Source of the DNA: Legionella lytica
GTDB lineage: Bacteria; Pseudomonadota; Gammaproteobacteria; Legionellales; Legionellaceae
Assembly (NCBI RefSeq): GCF_023921225.1
Contig: NZ_CP071527.1
Location: forward strand, 754,001-818,000
DNA length: 64,000 bases
Direction: 5' to 3'
Of this stretch, positions 45,573 through 55,800 are shown in pieces (position 1 is the first letter of the stretch; every line of letters starts with the position of its first letter). The notes under the pieces were generated by a model. The model did not search any database. It saw nothing but the letters and a program-made list of their open reading frames with translations, and had not been told where the DNA came from. The position numbers and the translations under genes were made by a program.

Positions 45573-46817
45573 ATGGACACGATTGACTCATTAGTTGACA
45601 CTTTAAATATCAAAGCGATCCGTGATGACTTTCCGATTTTGCATCAGAAGGTCAATGATCATGATTTAGTGTATTTTGACAATGCTGCGACGACGCAAAA
45701 GCCGAAAGCGGTTATTGATGCAATTAAACGTTATTATGAGTTGGATAATTCCAACGTGCATCGTGGCGTGCATACCTTAAGTGTTCGTGCAACCGATCTT
45801 TATGAAGTCGCACGTTCGCGGGTGAAGCATTTTATTAATGCTCGTTCTGCACGTGAATGTATTTTTGTGCGTGGCACTACTGAGGCAATAAATTTAGTGG
45901 CGCAAAGCTACGTTGCTCCCCGTTTGCTCCCAGGTGATGAAGTATTAATTACCCATATGGAACATCATTCGAATATTGTTCCTTGGCAAATGATTTGTAA
46001 AAAGGCTGGTGCCAAATTACAAGTAGCGCCAATTACTCAAGAAGGGGAGGTTATCCTCGAAGAGTTCGCCAAAAAATTAAATGAGAAAACGCGTTTTGTT
46101 TCACTTAATTATGTGTCGAATGCCTTGGGCACTATTAATCCAGTTAAAAAAATGATTGAAATGGCCCATGAGTACGGTGTGCCTGTTTTATTAGATGGCG
46201 CACAAGCAACGGCACATCTACCGGTAGATGTACAAGCATTAGACTGTGATTTCTATGCATTTTCTGGGCATAAAATGTATGGCCCAACAGGAATCGGGGT
46301 ATTATGGGGTAAAGAGGCACTTTTAGAAGAAATGCCTCCTTATCAAGGTGGGGGTGAAATGATTAATTACGTCACTTTTGATTCCACTGAATACGCACCG
46401 TTACCGCAAAAATTTGAAGCAGGTACTCCAAATATTGCTGGGGCAATTGGTTTGGGTGCTGCTATAGACTATTTATGGTCTTTGGATTTAGAAACTATTG
46501 CTGCCTATGAGAAAGAGTTGCTTGATTACGCAACGGCAGGGGTCCTATCTTTGGGCGGCTTTAGAATTATTGGTACAGCAAAGCAGAAAGTTCCTGTGGT
46601 TTCATTTGTTCATGAAAGTATTCATGCGCATGATATCGGTACCATTATGGACAGTAGGGGCGTTGCTTTACGTAGTGGCCATCATTGTGCCATGCCCTTG
46701 ATGGATTTCTACGGCGTTGCGGCAACATCGCGTATTTCGCTGTCGTTTTATAATACCAAAGAAGAAATTGATCGTTGTATTGAGGCGTTAAACCAAGTTA
46801 AAGAGGTATTTGCATGA
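45573..46817 (+). CDS. sufS: Cysteine desulfurase SufS
   Basis: A 414-residue PLP enzyme of group II that takes sulfur from L-cysteine as a persulfide. Features: YFDNAATTQKPKAVIDAI near the N-terminus, THMEHHSNIVPW, PLP-lysine in AFSGHKMYGPTGIGVLWG, and the active-site Cys in LRSGHHCAMPLMD near residue 370. It overlaps sufU by 4 bases. Normally it works with SufE or SufU; SufU is present. Confidence 0.96.
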   Translation: MDTIDSLVDTLNIKAIRDDFPILHQKVNDHDLVYFDNAATTQKPKAVIDAIKRYYELDNSNVHRGVHTLSVRATDLYEVARSRVKHFINARSARECIFVRGTTEAINLVAQSYVAPRLLPGDEVLITHMEHHSNIVPWQMICKKAGAKLQVAPITQEGEVILEEFAKKLNEKTRFVSLNYVSNALGTINPVKKMIEMAHEYGVPVLLDGAQATAHLPVDVQALDCDFYAFSGHKMYGPTGIGVLWGKEALLEEMPPYQGGGEMINYVTFDSTEYAPLPQKFEAGTPNIAGAIGLGAAIDYLWSLDLETIAAYEKELLDYATAGVLSLGGFRIIGTAKQKVPVVSFVHESIHAHDIGTIMDSRGVALRSGHHCAMPLMDFYGVAATSRISLSFYNTKEEIDRCIEALNQVKEVFA

Positions 46818-47263
46818 GTGCTGATTTGCGTGAGTTGTATCAGGAAATCATTATTGATCATAATCGCAACCCTCGACACCATTATGCGATGGATGATGCA
46901 ACCACTCAAGCCAATGGGTTTAATCCCTTATGTGGCGACAAATTAACTGTTTATGTCAAATTGGATAAGAATAAGATTTCCGAGTTGAGCTTTTTAGGCT
47001 GTGGTTGTGCGATTTCACAAGCTTCTGCTTCATTGATGACCGATACCATTAAAGGAAAAACGGTGGATGAGGCTCATGAGCTTTTTCATCGCTTTCACCA
47101 TATGTTGACGCAAAATGAAGATGGACAATTACGGATAATGGATAAACTCACGGTATTGGCTGGAGTTAAAGCATACCCCGCGCGCGTAAAATGCGCGACT
47201 TTGGCTTGGCATACCTTGGAAGCGGCATTGAATAAAGACTGTAATGTCGTGAAAACTGAATAG
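46814..47263 (+). CDS. sufU: Sulfur-transfer protein SufU
   Basis: A 149-residue IscU-fold protein. It has the zinc/sulfur-relay residues of SufU: NPLCGDKL, GCGCAISQASASLM and RVKCATLAWHTLEAAL (three Cys and the Asp), plus the LYQEIIIDHNRNPRH start. It accepts persulfide from SufS and passes it to SufBCD. Its presence with no sufE or sufA here is more like Gram-positive and some gammaproteobacterial SUF operons. ATGA overlap with sufS. Confidence 0.93.
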   Translation: MSADLRELYQEIIIDHNRNPRHHYAMDDATTQANGFNPLCGDKLTVYVKLDKNKISELSFLGCGCAISQASASLMTDTIKGKTVDEAHELFHRFHHMLTQNEDGQLRIMDKLTVLAGVKAYPARVKCATLAWHTLEAALNKDCNVVKTE

Positions 47264-47280
47264 ATAGAGCAGGTACCTGT

Positions 47281-47616
47281 ATGTTTGGCTTAAAGAAAAA
47301 ACAAGATCCTGAAATGATGAAAGAGGCGGTAATTACTGCACTCAAAGGCGTCTTTGATCCTGAAATTCCCGTCAATATTTATGACTTAGGACTTATCTAT
47401 GACGTCTCTATTGATGAAGAGGCGCATGTGGCCGTACAAATGACGCTAACCACTCCTGGCTGCCCGGTTGCTCAAACCTTCCCTGGAACCGTAGAGCAAG
47501 CCGTAAATCAAGTTGAAGGAGTACGTGATTGCACGGTTGAGTTGGTATGGGAGCCACCCTGGACGCAAGAGCGAATGACGGAAGCGGCACGACTTGAGTT
47601 AGGGATTTTTTATTAA
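47281..47616 (+). CDS. sufT: SUF system protein SufT (DUF59/MIP18 family)
   Basis: A 111-residue DUF59 protein: ALKGVFDPEIPVNIYDLGLIYDV, TLTTPGCPVAQTFPG and the closing VELVWEPPWTQERMTEAARLELG match the SufT/PaaD family. Homologues mature Fe-S proteins. It is the seventh gene of the suf run and starts 17 bases after sufU. Confidence 0.93.
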   Translation: MFGLKKKQDPEMMKEAVITALKGVFDPEIPVNIYDLGLIYDVSIDEEAHVAVQMTLTTPGCPVAQTFPGTVEQAVNQVEGVRDCTVELVWEPPWTQERMTEAARLELGIFY

Positions 47617-47617
47617 A

Positions 47618-48559
47618 ATGTGGCAACCTTCCGCTTCCATCGAATCATTGCGACAACGCGCGCAGTTTTTAGCTAATATACGTGATTTTTTTAATAGCCG
47701 TAGCTATTTGGAAGTAGAAACACCCGTAATGGCGCGCTATGGTACAACGGATGTTTATCTAAGCAATGTCAAAGCTTTATTTCGTGGAGAAACCTACAAT
47801 CTACAAACTTCCCCTGAGTATCACATGAAACGCTTGCTTGCTGCAGGCAGTGGTCCTATTTTTCAACTAGCTCGGGTGTTTCGTGATGATGAATTAGGGC
47901 GCTGGCATAATCCAGAATTTACTCTTTTAGAATGGTATCAGTTAGGCATAGACCATCATGCGTTGATGGAAGAAATGGATTTATTTTTACAAACAGTAAT
48001 GCATGCGCCGCCGATGCTTAAAAAAACGTATCAGCAAGCTTTTGAAGAGGCTTGTGCACTCAATCCATTAACTGCATCGATAGAACAATTGCGCCAGGTT
48101 TTAGTACGTCATGATTTGGATAATGTACTCCCTCCTGAAGAGCAGGATCGGGACCAGTATTTATTCTTACTCATGAGCCATGTGGTTGAGCCATTTTTAG
48201 GTAAAGAAAATGCCCCCGTTGCGGTTTACAATTTCCCTGCATCTCAAGCTGCTTTAGCTAAAATTAATGATGGGGTGGCTGAACGCTTTGAAGTGTACTA
48301 CCAGGGCGTTGAATTGGCGAATGGTTTTCATGAATTGACGGATGCCACCGCGCAGGCAAAACGTTTTACTTTGGATCAACAAATTCGCCAAAAGAAGGGA
48401 TTCCCGGATGCTCAGGCAGATCAGTACCTTATACAGGCTTTGGAACATGGGTTACCGGCATGTAGTGGGGTGGCATTAGGTGTGGATCGTTTATTAGCTG
48501 TGGCATTAAAAAAACCGGAGTTGGCGCAGATTATTTCTTTTGATTTTGCTCGGGCTTGA
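47618..48559 (+). CDS. epmA: Elongation factor P beta-lysine ligase EpmA
   Basis: A 313-residue paralogue of the class II lysyl-tRNA synthetase catalytic core that attaches (R)-beta-lysine to EF-P. Motif 2 FRDDELGRWHNPEFTLLEWYQLG and motif 3 GVALGVDRLLAVALKK are present; there is no anticodon-binding domain. It begins one base after the sufT stop, so it is cotranscribed with the suf genes, a link with no obvious biochemical reason except that the EF-P modification partner EpmB is a Fe-S enzyme. Confidence 0.94.
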   Translation: MWQPSASIESLRQRAQFLANIRDFFNSRSYLEVETPVMARYGTTDVYLSNVKALFRGETYNLQTSPEYHMKRLLAAGSGPIFQLARVFRDDELGRWHNPEFTLLEWYQLGIDHHALMEEMDLFLQTVMHAPPMLKKTYQQAFEEACALNPLTASIEQLRQVLVRHDLDNVLPPEEQDRDQYLFLLMSHVVEPFLGKENAPVAVYNFPASQAALAKINDGVAERFEVYYQGVELANGFHELTDATAQAKRFTLDQQIRQKKGFPDAQADQYLIQALEHGLPACSGVALGVDRLLAVALKKPELAQIISFDFARA

Positions 48560-48600
48560 TGCGTGTTATTGGATCATGGTTGGGCGTAGGGGAGAGCACA

Positions 48601-49215
48601 TCATCCACTTAACATTCCCCATCGTCGTTCTCCTTCATAATCAACACTCACATTCATATTGATATCAAAATAAGATAATGATTCCTCCTCACTAGCATTA
48701 TATCCATACAACCCATAATTTTCTGATTCAGAGCCATCTTCGCAAAGATCAAACTCAAACTCTTTTTTATAATATGGAGCAGAGGATAATTTTGGCCCCA
48801 GTCGTTGCAAGCTTGGATGTACCATGCCTTTTTTAGCAGCTAAATTTTGCATATAATTTTCTTTTTGAACAATATCAAGAGCGTCAAATTCACTAATTTT
48901 TGCTTTAATACGCCGAATAATGATTTGCTTATACTCCGTATAATTCTCTGGTAAGGCCACATAATCCTCAGGAGAATCCAGATAATATTTAACCATAGAA
49001 ACTCGTTCTTCTATATATTTTGGCAGCGCTGTGGGTGGTGGTGTAGGAAACAGAATGTCTTTCACGTAGCTCCAAATGCCGTAATCAGGAGGAATAAGTC
49101 TCTGTAGGGCGGAGCTTATTAGGCCATATTCTTCAAGAGTATTAATAGCAATATTATCGAGCTCATCGTTGATTAACTCGGTATAGTCTGCTACTAATTT
49201 ATTATCAAATGGCAT
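48601..49215 (-). CDS. Hypothetical acidic protein, 204 residues
   Basis: Unrecognised. No signal peptide or membrane helix. The sequence is charged and helical with a Pro-rich patch (DILFPTPPPTALPKYIEERV, residues about 54-73) and an acidic, Tyr-rich C-terminal third (FDLCEDGSESENYGLYGYNASEEESLSYFDI, residues about 163-190). The acidic tail is reminiscent of the glutamate-rich E-block secretion signals of Dot/Icm effectors, but it lies a little far from the end. It stands alone, convergent with epmA. Confidence 0.6.
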   Translation of the reverse strand: MPFDNKLVADYTELINDELDNIAINTLEEYGLISSALQRLIPPDYGIWSYVKDILFPTPPPTALPKYIEERVSMVKYYLDSPEDYVALPENYTEYKQIIIRRIKAKISEFDALDIVQKENYMQNLAAKKGMVHPSLQRLGPKLSSAPYYKKEFEFDLCEDGSESENYGLYGYNASEEESLSYFDINMNVSVDYEGERRWGMLSG

Positions 49216-49290
49216 GATTTATGTCCTTGAAAGTAATATTTTATTCTCAGTGTATTAGATAAAAACAAGAAATACCAGTGTAAGAGTGCA

Positions 49291-49331
49291 ATAACTCCAT
49301 GGGGGTTCTATGGCCCAACATGGAGCTATTG
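49291..49331. repeat. Inverted repeat behind radC
   Basis: aataactccat pairs with atggagctatt with one mismatch around ggggttctatggccc. The loop has the ggccc motif of the dispersed repeats. It follows radC on that gene's strand, and lies before the hypothetical gene. Confidence 0.55.
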
Positions 49332-49376
49332 TGTGGCTCAATGTTTACAAGTTATAAATGCGAAGAGCTATTCATA

Positions 49377-50060
49377 TTAATTACAAATCCACTTACTCTC
49401 AGCGATAATCGAATACACCTCATTATCACCAATAACAATATGATCTAACAAACGCGCATCGACCAATTCGAGTGCATCCCGAATACGTTCCGTTGCCGCA
49501 ATATCTTGTTGGCTTGCATCGGAGACTCCCGATGGATGATTATGTGCCAGAATAAGGGCTGCAGCATTAAGCTGTAATACACGTTCTACGATAGGCCGGG
49601 GATGAATGGTTGCGGTATTAATGGTACCCGAAAAAAGTTCTTCATAAGAAATAATACGATGTTGATTATCTAGAAAAATAGCGGCGAAGGTTTCATTTTT
49701 ATAGTCACGTAATCTTTTCTTTAAGTATGCATAGGTTTGTTTGCTGTTGGTAATTTGGCTTTCCTTTTGCAGCTGGATAAAATCACTACGCCGGCAAATT
49801 TCTTTAACTGCTTGTAATTGAGTATAGCGAACCTCTCCAAGCCCTGGGACTTGCTGAAAGTGCTGTTGATTGGCATTGAGCACTCCACGTAAATCCCCCA
49901 AATGTCGGAGCAGATCTGCAGCTAATTGCAGGCAGGAACGTTTCCCACTGCCGGAACTAATGAAGATAGCTAATAATTCGGTGTCAGAAAGGCTTTGTAC
50001 ACCATTGGTAAGTAACCGTTCACGCAGATTTAACTGCCGTGTTGTTTGGACAAACGTCAT
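49377..50060 (-). CDS. radC: DNA repair protein RadC (JAMM domain)
   Basis: A 227-residue protein with an N-terminal helix-hairpin-helix-like region (QLNLRERLLTNGVQSLSDTELLAIF) and a C-terminal JAMM/MPN domain with EELFSGTINTATIHPRPI and the metal motif HNHPSGVSDASQQD. RadC homologues are widespread; a direct DNA-repair role is doubtful despite the name. It is divergent from coaBC, and the shared gap carries paired palindromes. Confidence 0.93.
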   Translation of the reverse strand: MTFVQTTRQLNLRERLLTNGVQSLSDTELLAIFISSGSGKRSCLQLAADLLRHLGDLRGVLNANQQHFQQVPGLGEVRYTQLQAVKEICRRSDFIQLQKESQITNSKQTYAYLKKRLRDYKNETFAAIFLDNQHRIISYEELFSGTINTATIHPRPIVERVLQLNAAALILAHNHPSGVSDASQQDIAATERIRDALELVDARLLDHIVIGDNEVYSIIAESKWICN

Positions 50061-50092
50061 TATTTATTCCTTTATTGCGAAGTTTTGCGGGG

Positions 50093-50141
50093 CTATTTTT
50101 ATCAAAAATAGAAGGAGTTGCAATATTTTTATCAAAAATAG
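50093..50141. repeat. Two copies of a palindrome in the radC-coaBC gap
   Basis: CTATTTTTATCAAAAATAG at 50093-50111 and a near-identical copy at 50123-50141 (first two bases differ). Each is a palindrome, and they start 30 bases apart, close to three helical turns, as two operator sites bound on the same face of DNA would be. Confidence 0.6.
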
Positions 50142-50248
50142 CCTATTTGATTGAAATAAGGCGGCTGTAAACGGCTTTTAATAATTTTGTATTTCTTTAT
50201 TGCATGGTTTATGTTTTGATCAGCATCATTTTTTTCAAAACGGTAATC

Positions 50249-51451
50249 ATGCAAGATTTTACAGGTAAAAAAATTCTTTTAGGCATCTGTGGTGGAGTTG
50301 CGGCTTATAAGTCGGCATACCTAGTCCGCGATTTAACCCGTTTAGGGGCTGAGGTTAAGGTGGTTATGACTGCATCAGCTCAACAATTCGTGACTCCTTT
50401 ACTGATGCAAGCATTATCCGGTAATGAGGTGCGCACCGATTTGTTTGATGCGCAGGCTGAACGGGCTATGGGGCATATTGAGTTGGCGCGCTGGGCTGAT
50501 TATTTAGTGATTGCCCCTGCTTCTGCCAATTTTATGGCAAAAATGGCCCATGGTATTGCGGATGATTTATTATCTACTTTATACCTGGTTGCTGAAGTTC
50601 CCGTTTTTGTGTGTCCGGCAATGAATCACAGTATGTGGTCGCATCCTGCAACCCAAAGCAATTGTAAGTTATTACAGACTCGCGGCGCTATTTTGGTAGG
50701 GCCTGAAGAGGGCTCCCAAGCCTGTGGTGAATTTGGCTTGGGGCGGGTTAGTGAGTCAGAACAAATCATTAGCGCCTTGCGTTTGTATGAAGTGAATCAA
50801 TTATTATCCGGAAAAAGAGTCCTTATTACGGCAGGTCCTACACGGGAGCCTATTGATCCAGTACGTTATATTAGTAACCATAGTTCCGGAAAAATGGGTT
50901 ATGCGATGGCTGAAGCTGCAGCAAGGGCAGGGGCGCAAGTAACTTTAGTTAGCGGACCTTGTGAGTTATCCGTATCTGCTGGAATTAAACGGTTAAAAGT
51001 AGAGTCAGCTCAAGAAATGTTGGATGTGGTCATGCAAGAATTGCAGGTTGGTAGCATTTTTATTGGCACTGCTGCTGTAGCCGATTACCACATCCAATCA
51101 CCAGCGACCGAAAAAGTAAAGAAAACCGAGCATGCTGAACTTAGTTTAACGTTAACGAAAAATCCCGATATCTTAAGCTCAGTAGTTGAAACGGGAAAAG
51201 CCTCTTTTGTGATGGGATTTGCTGCGGAAACTACGGATGTTATCCACTATGCTCAAGATAAATTAAAGCGTAAAAAATTGGACATGATTGTGGCGAATGC
51301 CGTAGGGCGGGGGCTTGGCTTTGAAAGCGAGTTAAATCAAGTGACGGTAATTACTCCAAGCAAACAAATTGATTTGCCTTTAACCCATAAAACACGATTG
51401 GCAGGACAAATTATTGCAATTCTTGCCGCATCTCTGCACAATGGCGCCTGA
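50249..51451 (+). CDS. coaBC: Bifunctional phosphopantothenoylcysteine decarboxylase/synthetase
   Basis: A 400-residue enzyme of coenzyme A synthesis. The N-terminal CoaC flavoprotein part has [18 protein letters not shown] and the active-site PAMNHSMW; the C-terminal CoaB part has [25 protein letters not shown] and the [19 protein letters not shown] loop. I start at 50249 (MQDFTGKKI); the upstream extension from 50204 has no counterpart in the family. It is followed by dut and algC, an order familiar from gammaproteobacteria (radC, coaBC, dut, algC). Confidence 0.96.
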   Translation: MQDFTGKKILLGICGGVAAYKSAYLVRDLTRLGAEVKVVMTASAQQFVTPLLMQALSGNEVRTDLFDAQAERAMGHIELARWADYLVIAPASANFMAKMAHGIADDLLSTLYLVAEVPVFVCPAMNHSMWSHPATQSNCKLLQTRGAILVGPEEGSQACGEFGLGRVSESEQIISALRLYEVNQLLSGKRVLITAGPTREPIDPVRYISNHSSGKMGYAMAEAAARAGAQVTLVSGPCELSVSAGIKRLKVESAQEMLDVVMQELQVGSIFIGTAAVADYHIQSPATEKVKKTEHAELSLTLTKNPDILSSVVETGKASFVMGFAAETTDVIHYAQDKLKRKKLDMIVANAVGRGLGFESELNQVTVITPSKQIDLPLTHKTRLAGQIIAILAASLHNGA

Positions 51452-51480
51452 ACATAACGCGACATTACGATTTAGGAACA

Positions 51481-51942
51481 ATGATAATGCAAGTAATTCA
51501 ACTAAAAATTCTTGATTCACGTATTGGGGAGAGTATCCCTTTACCTACTTATGCGACTGATGGCTCTGCGGGCTTGGATTTGCGCGTGTGTATTAATGAG
51601 CCAATACAAATTGCTCCTCAAGAAACGGTCTTACTTCCTACAGGGATTTCTATTTATATAGGTGATCCAAAACTGGCCGCGGTGATTTTACCTCGCTCGG
51701 GATTAGGTCATAAAAATGGTATTGTTTTAGGTAACCTGGTTGGTTTGATTGATTCAGATTATCAAGGGGAATTAAAGATTTCCTGTTGGAATCGCAGCAG
51801 TGAGCATTTTACTATTAATCCCGGTGAGCGCATTGCCCAATTAGTATTTATTCCTGTAGTGCAAGCTGCATTCGAATTCGTTAATGAGTTTACGGAAAGT
51901 TCTCGTGGTGAAGGCGGCTTTGGCAGCTCAGGGAGACATTAA
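51481..51942 (+). CDS. dut: Deoxyuridine triphosphate nucleotidohydrolase
   Basis: A 153-residue trimeric dUTPase that splits dUTP to dUMP, keeping uracil out of DNA and feeding thymidylate synthesis. The five motifs are visible, including [24 protein letters not shown] and the C-terminal [11 protein letters not shown] (Phe and Gly that cover the active site). Two ATGs (51481 and 51487) are possible starts. The stop overlaps the algC start by one base. Confidence 0.96.
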   Translation: MIMQVIQLKILDSRIGESIPLPTYATDGSAGLDLRVCINEPIQIAPQETVLLPTGISIYIGDPKLAAVILPRSGLGHKNGIVLGNLVGLIDSDYQGELKISCWNRSSEHFTINPGERIAQLVFIPVVQAAFEFVNEFTESSRGEGGFGSSGRH

Positions 51943-53330
51943 TGAGCTACCAGCAACGGCCAATTTCTCGTTCTGTTTTTCGGGCTTATGACATCAGAGG
52001 TATCATTGGCCAAGAATTGGATGAGGATGCTTTTTACAGCATCGGTTTGGCCATCGCCTGTCGTTTGCATGCGTTGCAACGCCAACAGATTTTTTTAGCG
52101 CGTGATGGGCGATTAACGAGTGCCGCTCTAGCTTTAGCACTTAAACAGGGTTTGCTTGAAAGTGGCATTGATGTGGTTGATCTTGGCATGGTTGCAACCC
52201 CTGTTATGTATTACGCAACGCATACTCAAGGAATTGATTGCGGTTTGATGGTTACTGCAAGCCATAACCCTGCAGATTATAATGGCATCAAAATGGTCTT
52301 GGCAGGCAAAACGCTGATACAAGAAGATATTGAGATTTTGTACCATTTGATTGCGCAGCAAAAGCGAGAGCTGGGTGTGGGCAAAGAGTCTGCAGTCGAC
52401 ATGCTACCCAAGTACATGCAACGTGTTAAAAGTGACATCCAGATTAAACGTCCAATAAAGGTTGTTGTTGACTGTGGGAATGGTATTTCAGGCCCGGTGG
52501 TTCCTAAAGTGCTTAGTGACTTAGGTTGTGAAGTAATTCCCCTGCATTGTGATGTCGATGGAAATTTTCCTAATCATCATCCTGACCCCAGTATGGCAGA
52601 GAATCTGAATGATTTAAAAGCAGCAATTGCACAGCATCAAGCCGATTTAGGCTTAGCCTTTGACGGCGACGCAGATCGCTTAGGTTTAGTTACCAATACG
52701 GGCGAAATAATCTGGCCTGATCGCTTGATGATGTTTTATGTGCGTGCGTTGCTTGCTACCCAGTCTGGTGCCACCATTGTGTTTGATGTTAAGTGTTCTA
52801 GTCATTTAGAGGCTGAGATTCTGGCTGCAGGTGGCGTGGCTAAAATGTGCCCTACAGGTCATTCCATTGTGAAACAAGTGATGCGTGAAGAGCAGGCAAT
52901 TTTGGCCGGCGAGATGAGTGGCCATTTGTTTTTTAAAGATCGTTGGTATGGATTTGATGATGCCTTATACAGCGCATGCCGATTATTAGAAATCATTAGT
53001 GCTTCAGAGTTAACAGTAAGCGAGCAATTTGCCTTAATTCCTAATAGTGTAAATACCCCAGAACTCAAAATATATATCGCTGAAGAAGAAAAGTTTTTAT
53101 TTATGCAGCGTTTTGTCGAACAGGCCGAGTTTGCGGGGGCAAAAATTATTGCGATTGATGGATTGCGTGTTGAGTTTCCTATGGGATGGGGATTATTACG
53201 TGCCTCAAATACTTCCCCCTGCTTGAGTGCGCGTTTTGAAGCGGTTGATTTAGCTTCGTTGGAACAGATAAAGCAATTATTTAAAAATGAGATATTGAGG
53301 GTAAATCCGGATTTAGAATTGTCCTTCTAA
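51942..53330 (+). CDS. algC: Phosphomannomutase/phosphoglucomutase
   Basis: A 462-residue alpha-D-phosphohexomutase interconverting hexose 6- and 1-phosphates for surface sugars. It has the phosphoserine loop TASHNPADYNGIK, the metal loop DGDADRLG, the sugar-specificity loop GEMSGHLFF, and the phosphate-binding loop RASNTSP near the end. The GEMSGH form fits the dual-specificity PMM/PGM (AlgC-like) branch. It is translated directly after dut. It may supply precursors for the glycan operon at 20203-25137. Confidence 0.9.
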   Translation: MSYQQRPISRSVFRAYDIRGIIGQELDEDAFYSIGLAIACRLHALQRQQIFLARDGRLTSAALALALKQGLLESGIDVVDLGMVATPVMYYATHTQGIDCGLMVTASHNPADYNGIKMVLAGKTLIQEDIEILYHLIAQQKRELGVGKESAVDMLPKYMQRVKSDIQIKRPIKVVVDCGNGISGPVVPKVLSDLGCEVIPLHCDVDGNFPNHHPDPSMAENLNDLKAAIAQHQADLGLAFDGDADRLGLVTNTGEIIWPDRLMMFYVRALLATQSGATIVFDVKCSSHLEAEILAAGGVAKMCPTGHSIVKQVMREEQAILAGEMSGHLFFKDRWYGFDDALYSACRLLEIISASELTVSEQFALIPNSVNTPELKIYIAEEEKFLFMQRFVEQAEFAGAKIIAIDGLRVEFPMGWGLLRASNTSPCLSARFEAVDLASLEQIKQLFKNEILRVNPDLELSF

Positions 53331-53380
53331 AGGAAGCCTTGATTACGCTGTACTGCATCAATGCTGCGTTTGTTATAAAA

Positions 53381-55078
53381 TTACGTCCTATTCTGCACTA
53401 CATACAACATCACTTCTAACTGCTGTTGATTTTGAATGCGCGCCGGTACTTTTTCATTTTGGATTAATTGCAACTGATTTTCTTCTACTAATTGTTTTAC
53501 ATAATCCAGGTGATGACTAAAACGGGCGCTGGTTTGTAAAAACCATGGCTCTTTTTCACTAATTTCGGTGGTAAAAATAAAATAACCTTCTGGAGTTAAA
53601 TGCTGTTGTACGCTATGTAGCAAAGTATCTAATTCACCGAAGTAGGGAAGGACATCTGCGGCGACAATCAAGTCATAATGTTGTTGATTACTCTCTAGAA
53701 ACTCATTGAGTTCTGATTCAACTAACTCATCATAAATATGTTTTTCTTTGGCTTGGGCCAGCATTTTCGGGGCAATGTCAACTCCTGTGAGGCGTTTGCT
53801 TAACTCGCGAAGCACTATCCCTGTCAAACCAGTACCACAACCTAAATCTAGTGTTTGGGTATTTTTTGGTAGTCCGAGTCGGTGAATAATACGTGTAATA
53901 TGCTGGGGGATTGAATAATGCAAAGTACCTTGCATGTGCTGATCATAATAAAGAGCATAGTTATTAAATAAATTCTGAGAATACTCGGGAGTTGTTTCTG
54001 CCGTTGAGTCCCCCTCAATCGCATGCAACATGTAACTACTTACTCGATCATCAGGATTAATGTTTAAAGCTTGTCGCAAATATTCACGCGATGTTTCTCG
54101 TTGGCCCATGCGCAAATAAATTGCGGATAAATTATTTAAAGAGGCTGTATGGGTCTTATCTAAACGCAGTATATGATCAAAAAAGATAATGGCTTCGTTT
54201 AAATGTCCTAGGGCCATTTGAGCTACCCCTGAATTGTAGAGGTATTCGATGTTGTCAGGATCTTTTTGTAACAACACATCATAGTGCATGAGTGCATTTT
54301 CAAAGCGGTCATGATGCATAAAGGTTGCTGCTAAATTATTGCGGGCATCGACATTATCATTATCTAGGGCGATTGCTTTACTGAAATAGTCTACAGCTAA
54401 TTGATTTCGCTCTCTTTTTAAAGCCACCACGCCTAAGTTGGTGAGCGCTTGTATTTGTTCACTATCTTGTTCTAAAACACGTTGAAAGGCATGTTCTGCT
54501 TCATCAAGGGTATTGCTTTCTAAGTGCAAAATTCCTAAATAAAAATGGGCTTCAATATGGTCTGGATTCAAGGTAATGACGTTATTAAATTGAACTTTTG
54601 CTGCTTCTAACTGATTGTTTTGCAGCAAGAGTAAGCCGAGATTAAAGTGTGCTGGACTAAAATCAGGCTCAGCATGAACAGCCTTAGTATAATGCTGTAG
54701 GGCTTGGTGGTAATTATGTTGCAAGGCATAAATGGTGGCTAAATTATTATGGGCTTGGGCATAATCAGGGCTTAATTCAATGGCTTGCAAATAATATGCA
54801 ACCGCTTTGTCCAATTGATGGGTTTTTTTATAAGCATTTGCCAGGTTATTCAGTACCGTGGCATCTTGGGAGTTCATGGCATGGGCTTGGGACAAATAAA
54901 GAATTGCATTATGCATGTCTCCAGCTTGGGCATGCGCTAATCCTAAAAAATTCAGGGTATTAAAATGCTGCGGATCTTTAGCCAATATTTGTTCATAAAT
55001 ACAAATGGCTGAGGGTAATTTTCCCTCGTGTTGGAGCTTATAGGCTTGTGCAAAGAGTCCTTCTATTTCTGCGTTCAT
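53381..55078 (-). CDS. TPR-repeat protein with C-terminal SAM methyltransferase
   Basis: A 565-residue fusion. Residues 1-375 carry about ten tetratricopeptide repeats (e.g. [51 protein letters not shown]); residues about 390-560 form a class I methyltransferase with motif [12 protein letters not shown] and [13 protein letters not shown]. The target is unknown; TPR regions usually recognise a protein or peptide partner. Its start overlaps the rdgB stop by 4 bases, so they are cotranslated. Confidence 0.88.
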   Translation of the reverse strand: MNAEIEGLFAQAYKLQHEGKLPSAICIYEQILAKDPQHFNTLNFLGLAHAQAGDMHNAILYLSQAHAMNSQDATVLNNLANAYKKTHQLDKAVAYYLQAIELSPDYAQAHNNLATIYALQHNYHQALQHYTKAVHAEPDFSPAHFNLGLLLLQNNQLEAAKVQFNNVITLNPDHIEAHFYLGILHLESNTLDEAEHAFQRVLEQDSEQIQALTNLGVVALKRERNQLAVDYFSKAIALDNDNVDARNNLAATFMHHDRFENALMHYDVLLQKDPDNIEYLYNSGVAQMALGHLNEAIIFFDHILRLDKTHTASLNNLSAIYLRMGQRETSREYLRQALNINPDDRVSSYMLHAIEGDSTAETTPEYSQNLFNNYALYYDQHMQGTLHYSIPQHITRIIHRLGLPKNTQTLDLGCGTGLTGIVLRELSKRLTGVDIAPKMLAQAKEKHIYDELVESELNEFLESNQQHYDLIVAADVLPYFGELDTLLHSVQQHLTPEGYFIFTTEISEKEPWFLQTSARFSHHLDYVKQLVEENQLQLIQNEKVPARIQNQQQLEVMLYVVQNRT

Positions 55079-55677
55079 GATTGATTCTGAATAAGTGTGC
55101 GCAATTGTTTTAATGCGTGTGCGCGATGACTGATATTATTTTTAAGTTTAGCAGGTAACTGGGCTGCTGTGCATTGGTATTCATCAACATAAAAGATAGG
55201 GTCATAGCCAAAACCGCCATCACCTAGTGTGCAGGTATGGATTGTCCCTTTAAAAATACCGGTGGCAATCACGGGGGTAGGGTCTTTCGCATGCAATACG
55301 AAAGCCATGGCGCAATAAAAATAGGCTTGGCGTCGTTCGCCTTGTAAATGCGCCATATTTTTTAATAACAAGTCGATATTTTCTTGGTCAGAGGCGTTGT
55401 TGCCGGCATAACGTGAGGAATAAATTCCTGGTGCTCCATTTAACGCGGGAACTACTAATCCTGAATCATCCGCTAGAGCGGGCTTTTGCGCATGCAGGCT
55501 GGCATGGCGCGCTTTAATCAGCGCATTTTCTATAAAGCTTAAGCCATCTTCCACGGCATCGGTTATCCCTAAAGTTGTTTGTGAGATGCATTGGATAGGG
55601 GCTAGAAGCGCGTTTAATTCGTTAATTTTTCCCTGGTTACTGGTGGCTAGAACCAGTTCGTTCATTGGAATGATCAT
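55075..55677 (-). CDS. rdgB: dITP/XTP pyrophosphatase RdgB
   Basis: A 200-residue HAM1-family enzyme that removes non-canonical purine triphosphates (dITP, XTP). It has [16 protein letters not shown] near the N-terminus, [24 protein letters not shown], and [12 protein letters not shown], plus the SHRAHAL ending. The ATG at 55677 or 55665 could be used; no clear Shine-Dalgarno decides between them. It overlaps the TPR-methyltransferase gene downstream. Confidence 0.95.
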   Translation of the reverse strand: MIIPMNELVLATSNQGKINELNALLAPIQCISQTTLGITDAVEDGLSFIENALIKARHASLHAQKPALADDSGLVVPALNGAPGIYSSRYAGNNASDQENIDLLLKNMAHLQGERRQAYFYCAMAFVLHAKDPTPVIATGIFKGTIHTCTLGDGGFGYDPIFYVDEYQCTAAQLPAKLKNNISHRAHALKQLRTLIQNQS

Positions 55678-55800
55678 GAGTACTGAATTTGAAGGTATTT
55701 GATTTTATTGTGAGTTTAACCTGTTCACTTGCAAAGCGGAACTGAATTTTTTTATAGTTAGGTATATAATTCACAAGACAGGCCCCTTCAGGGATCATTA

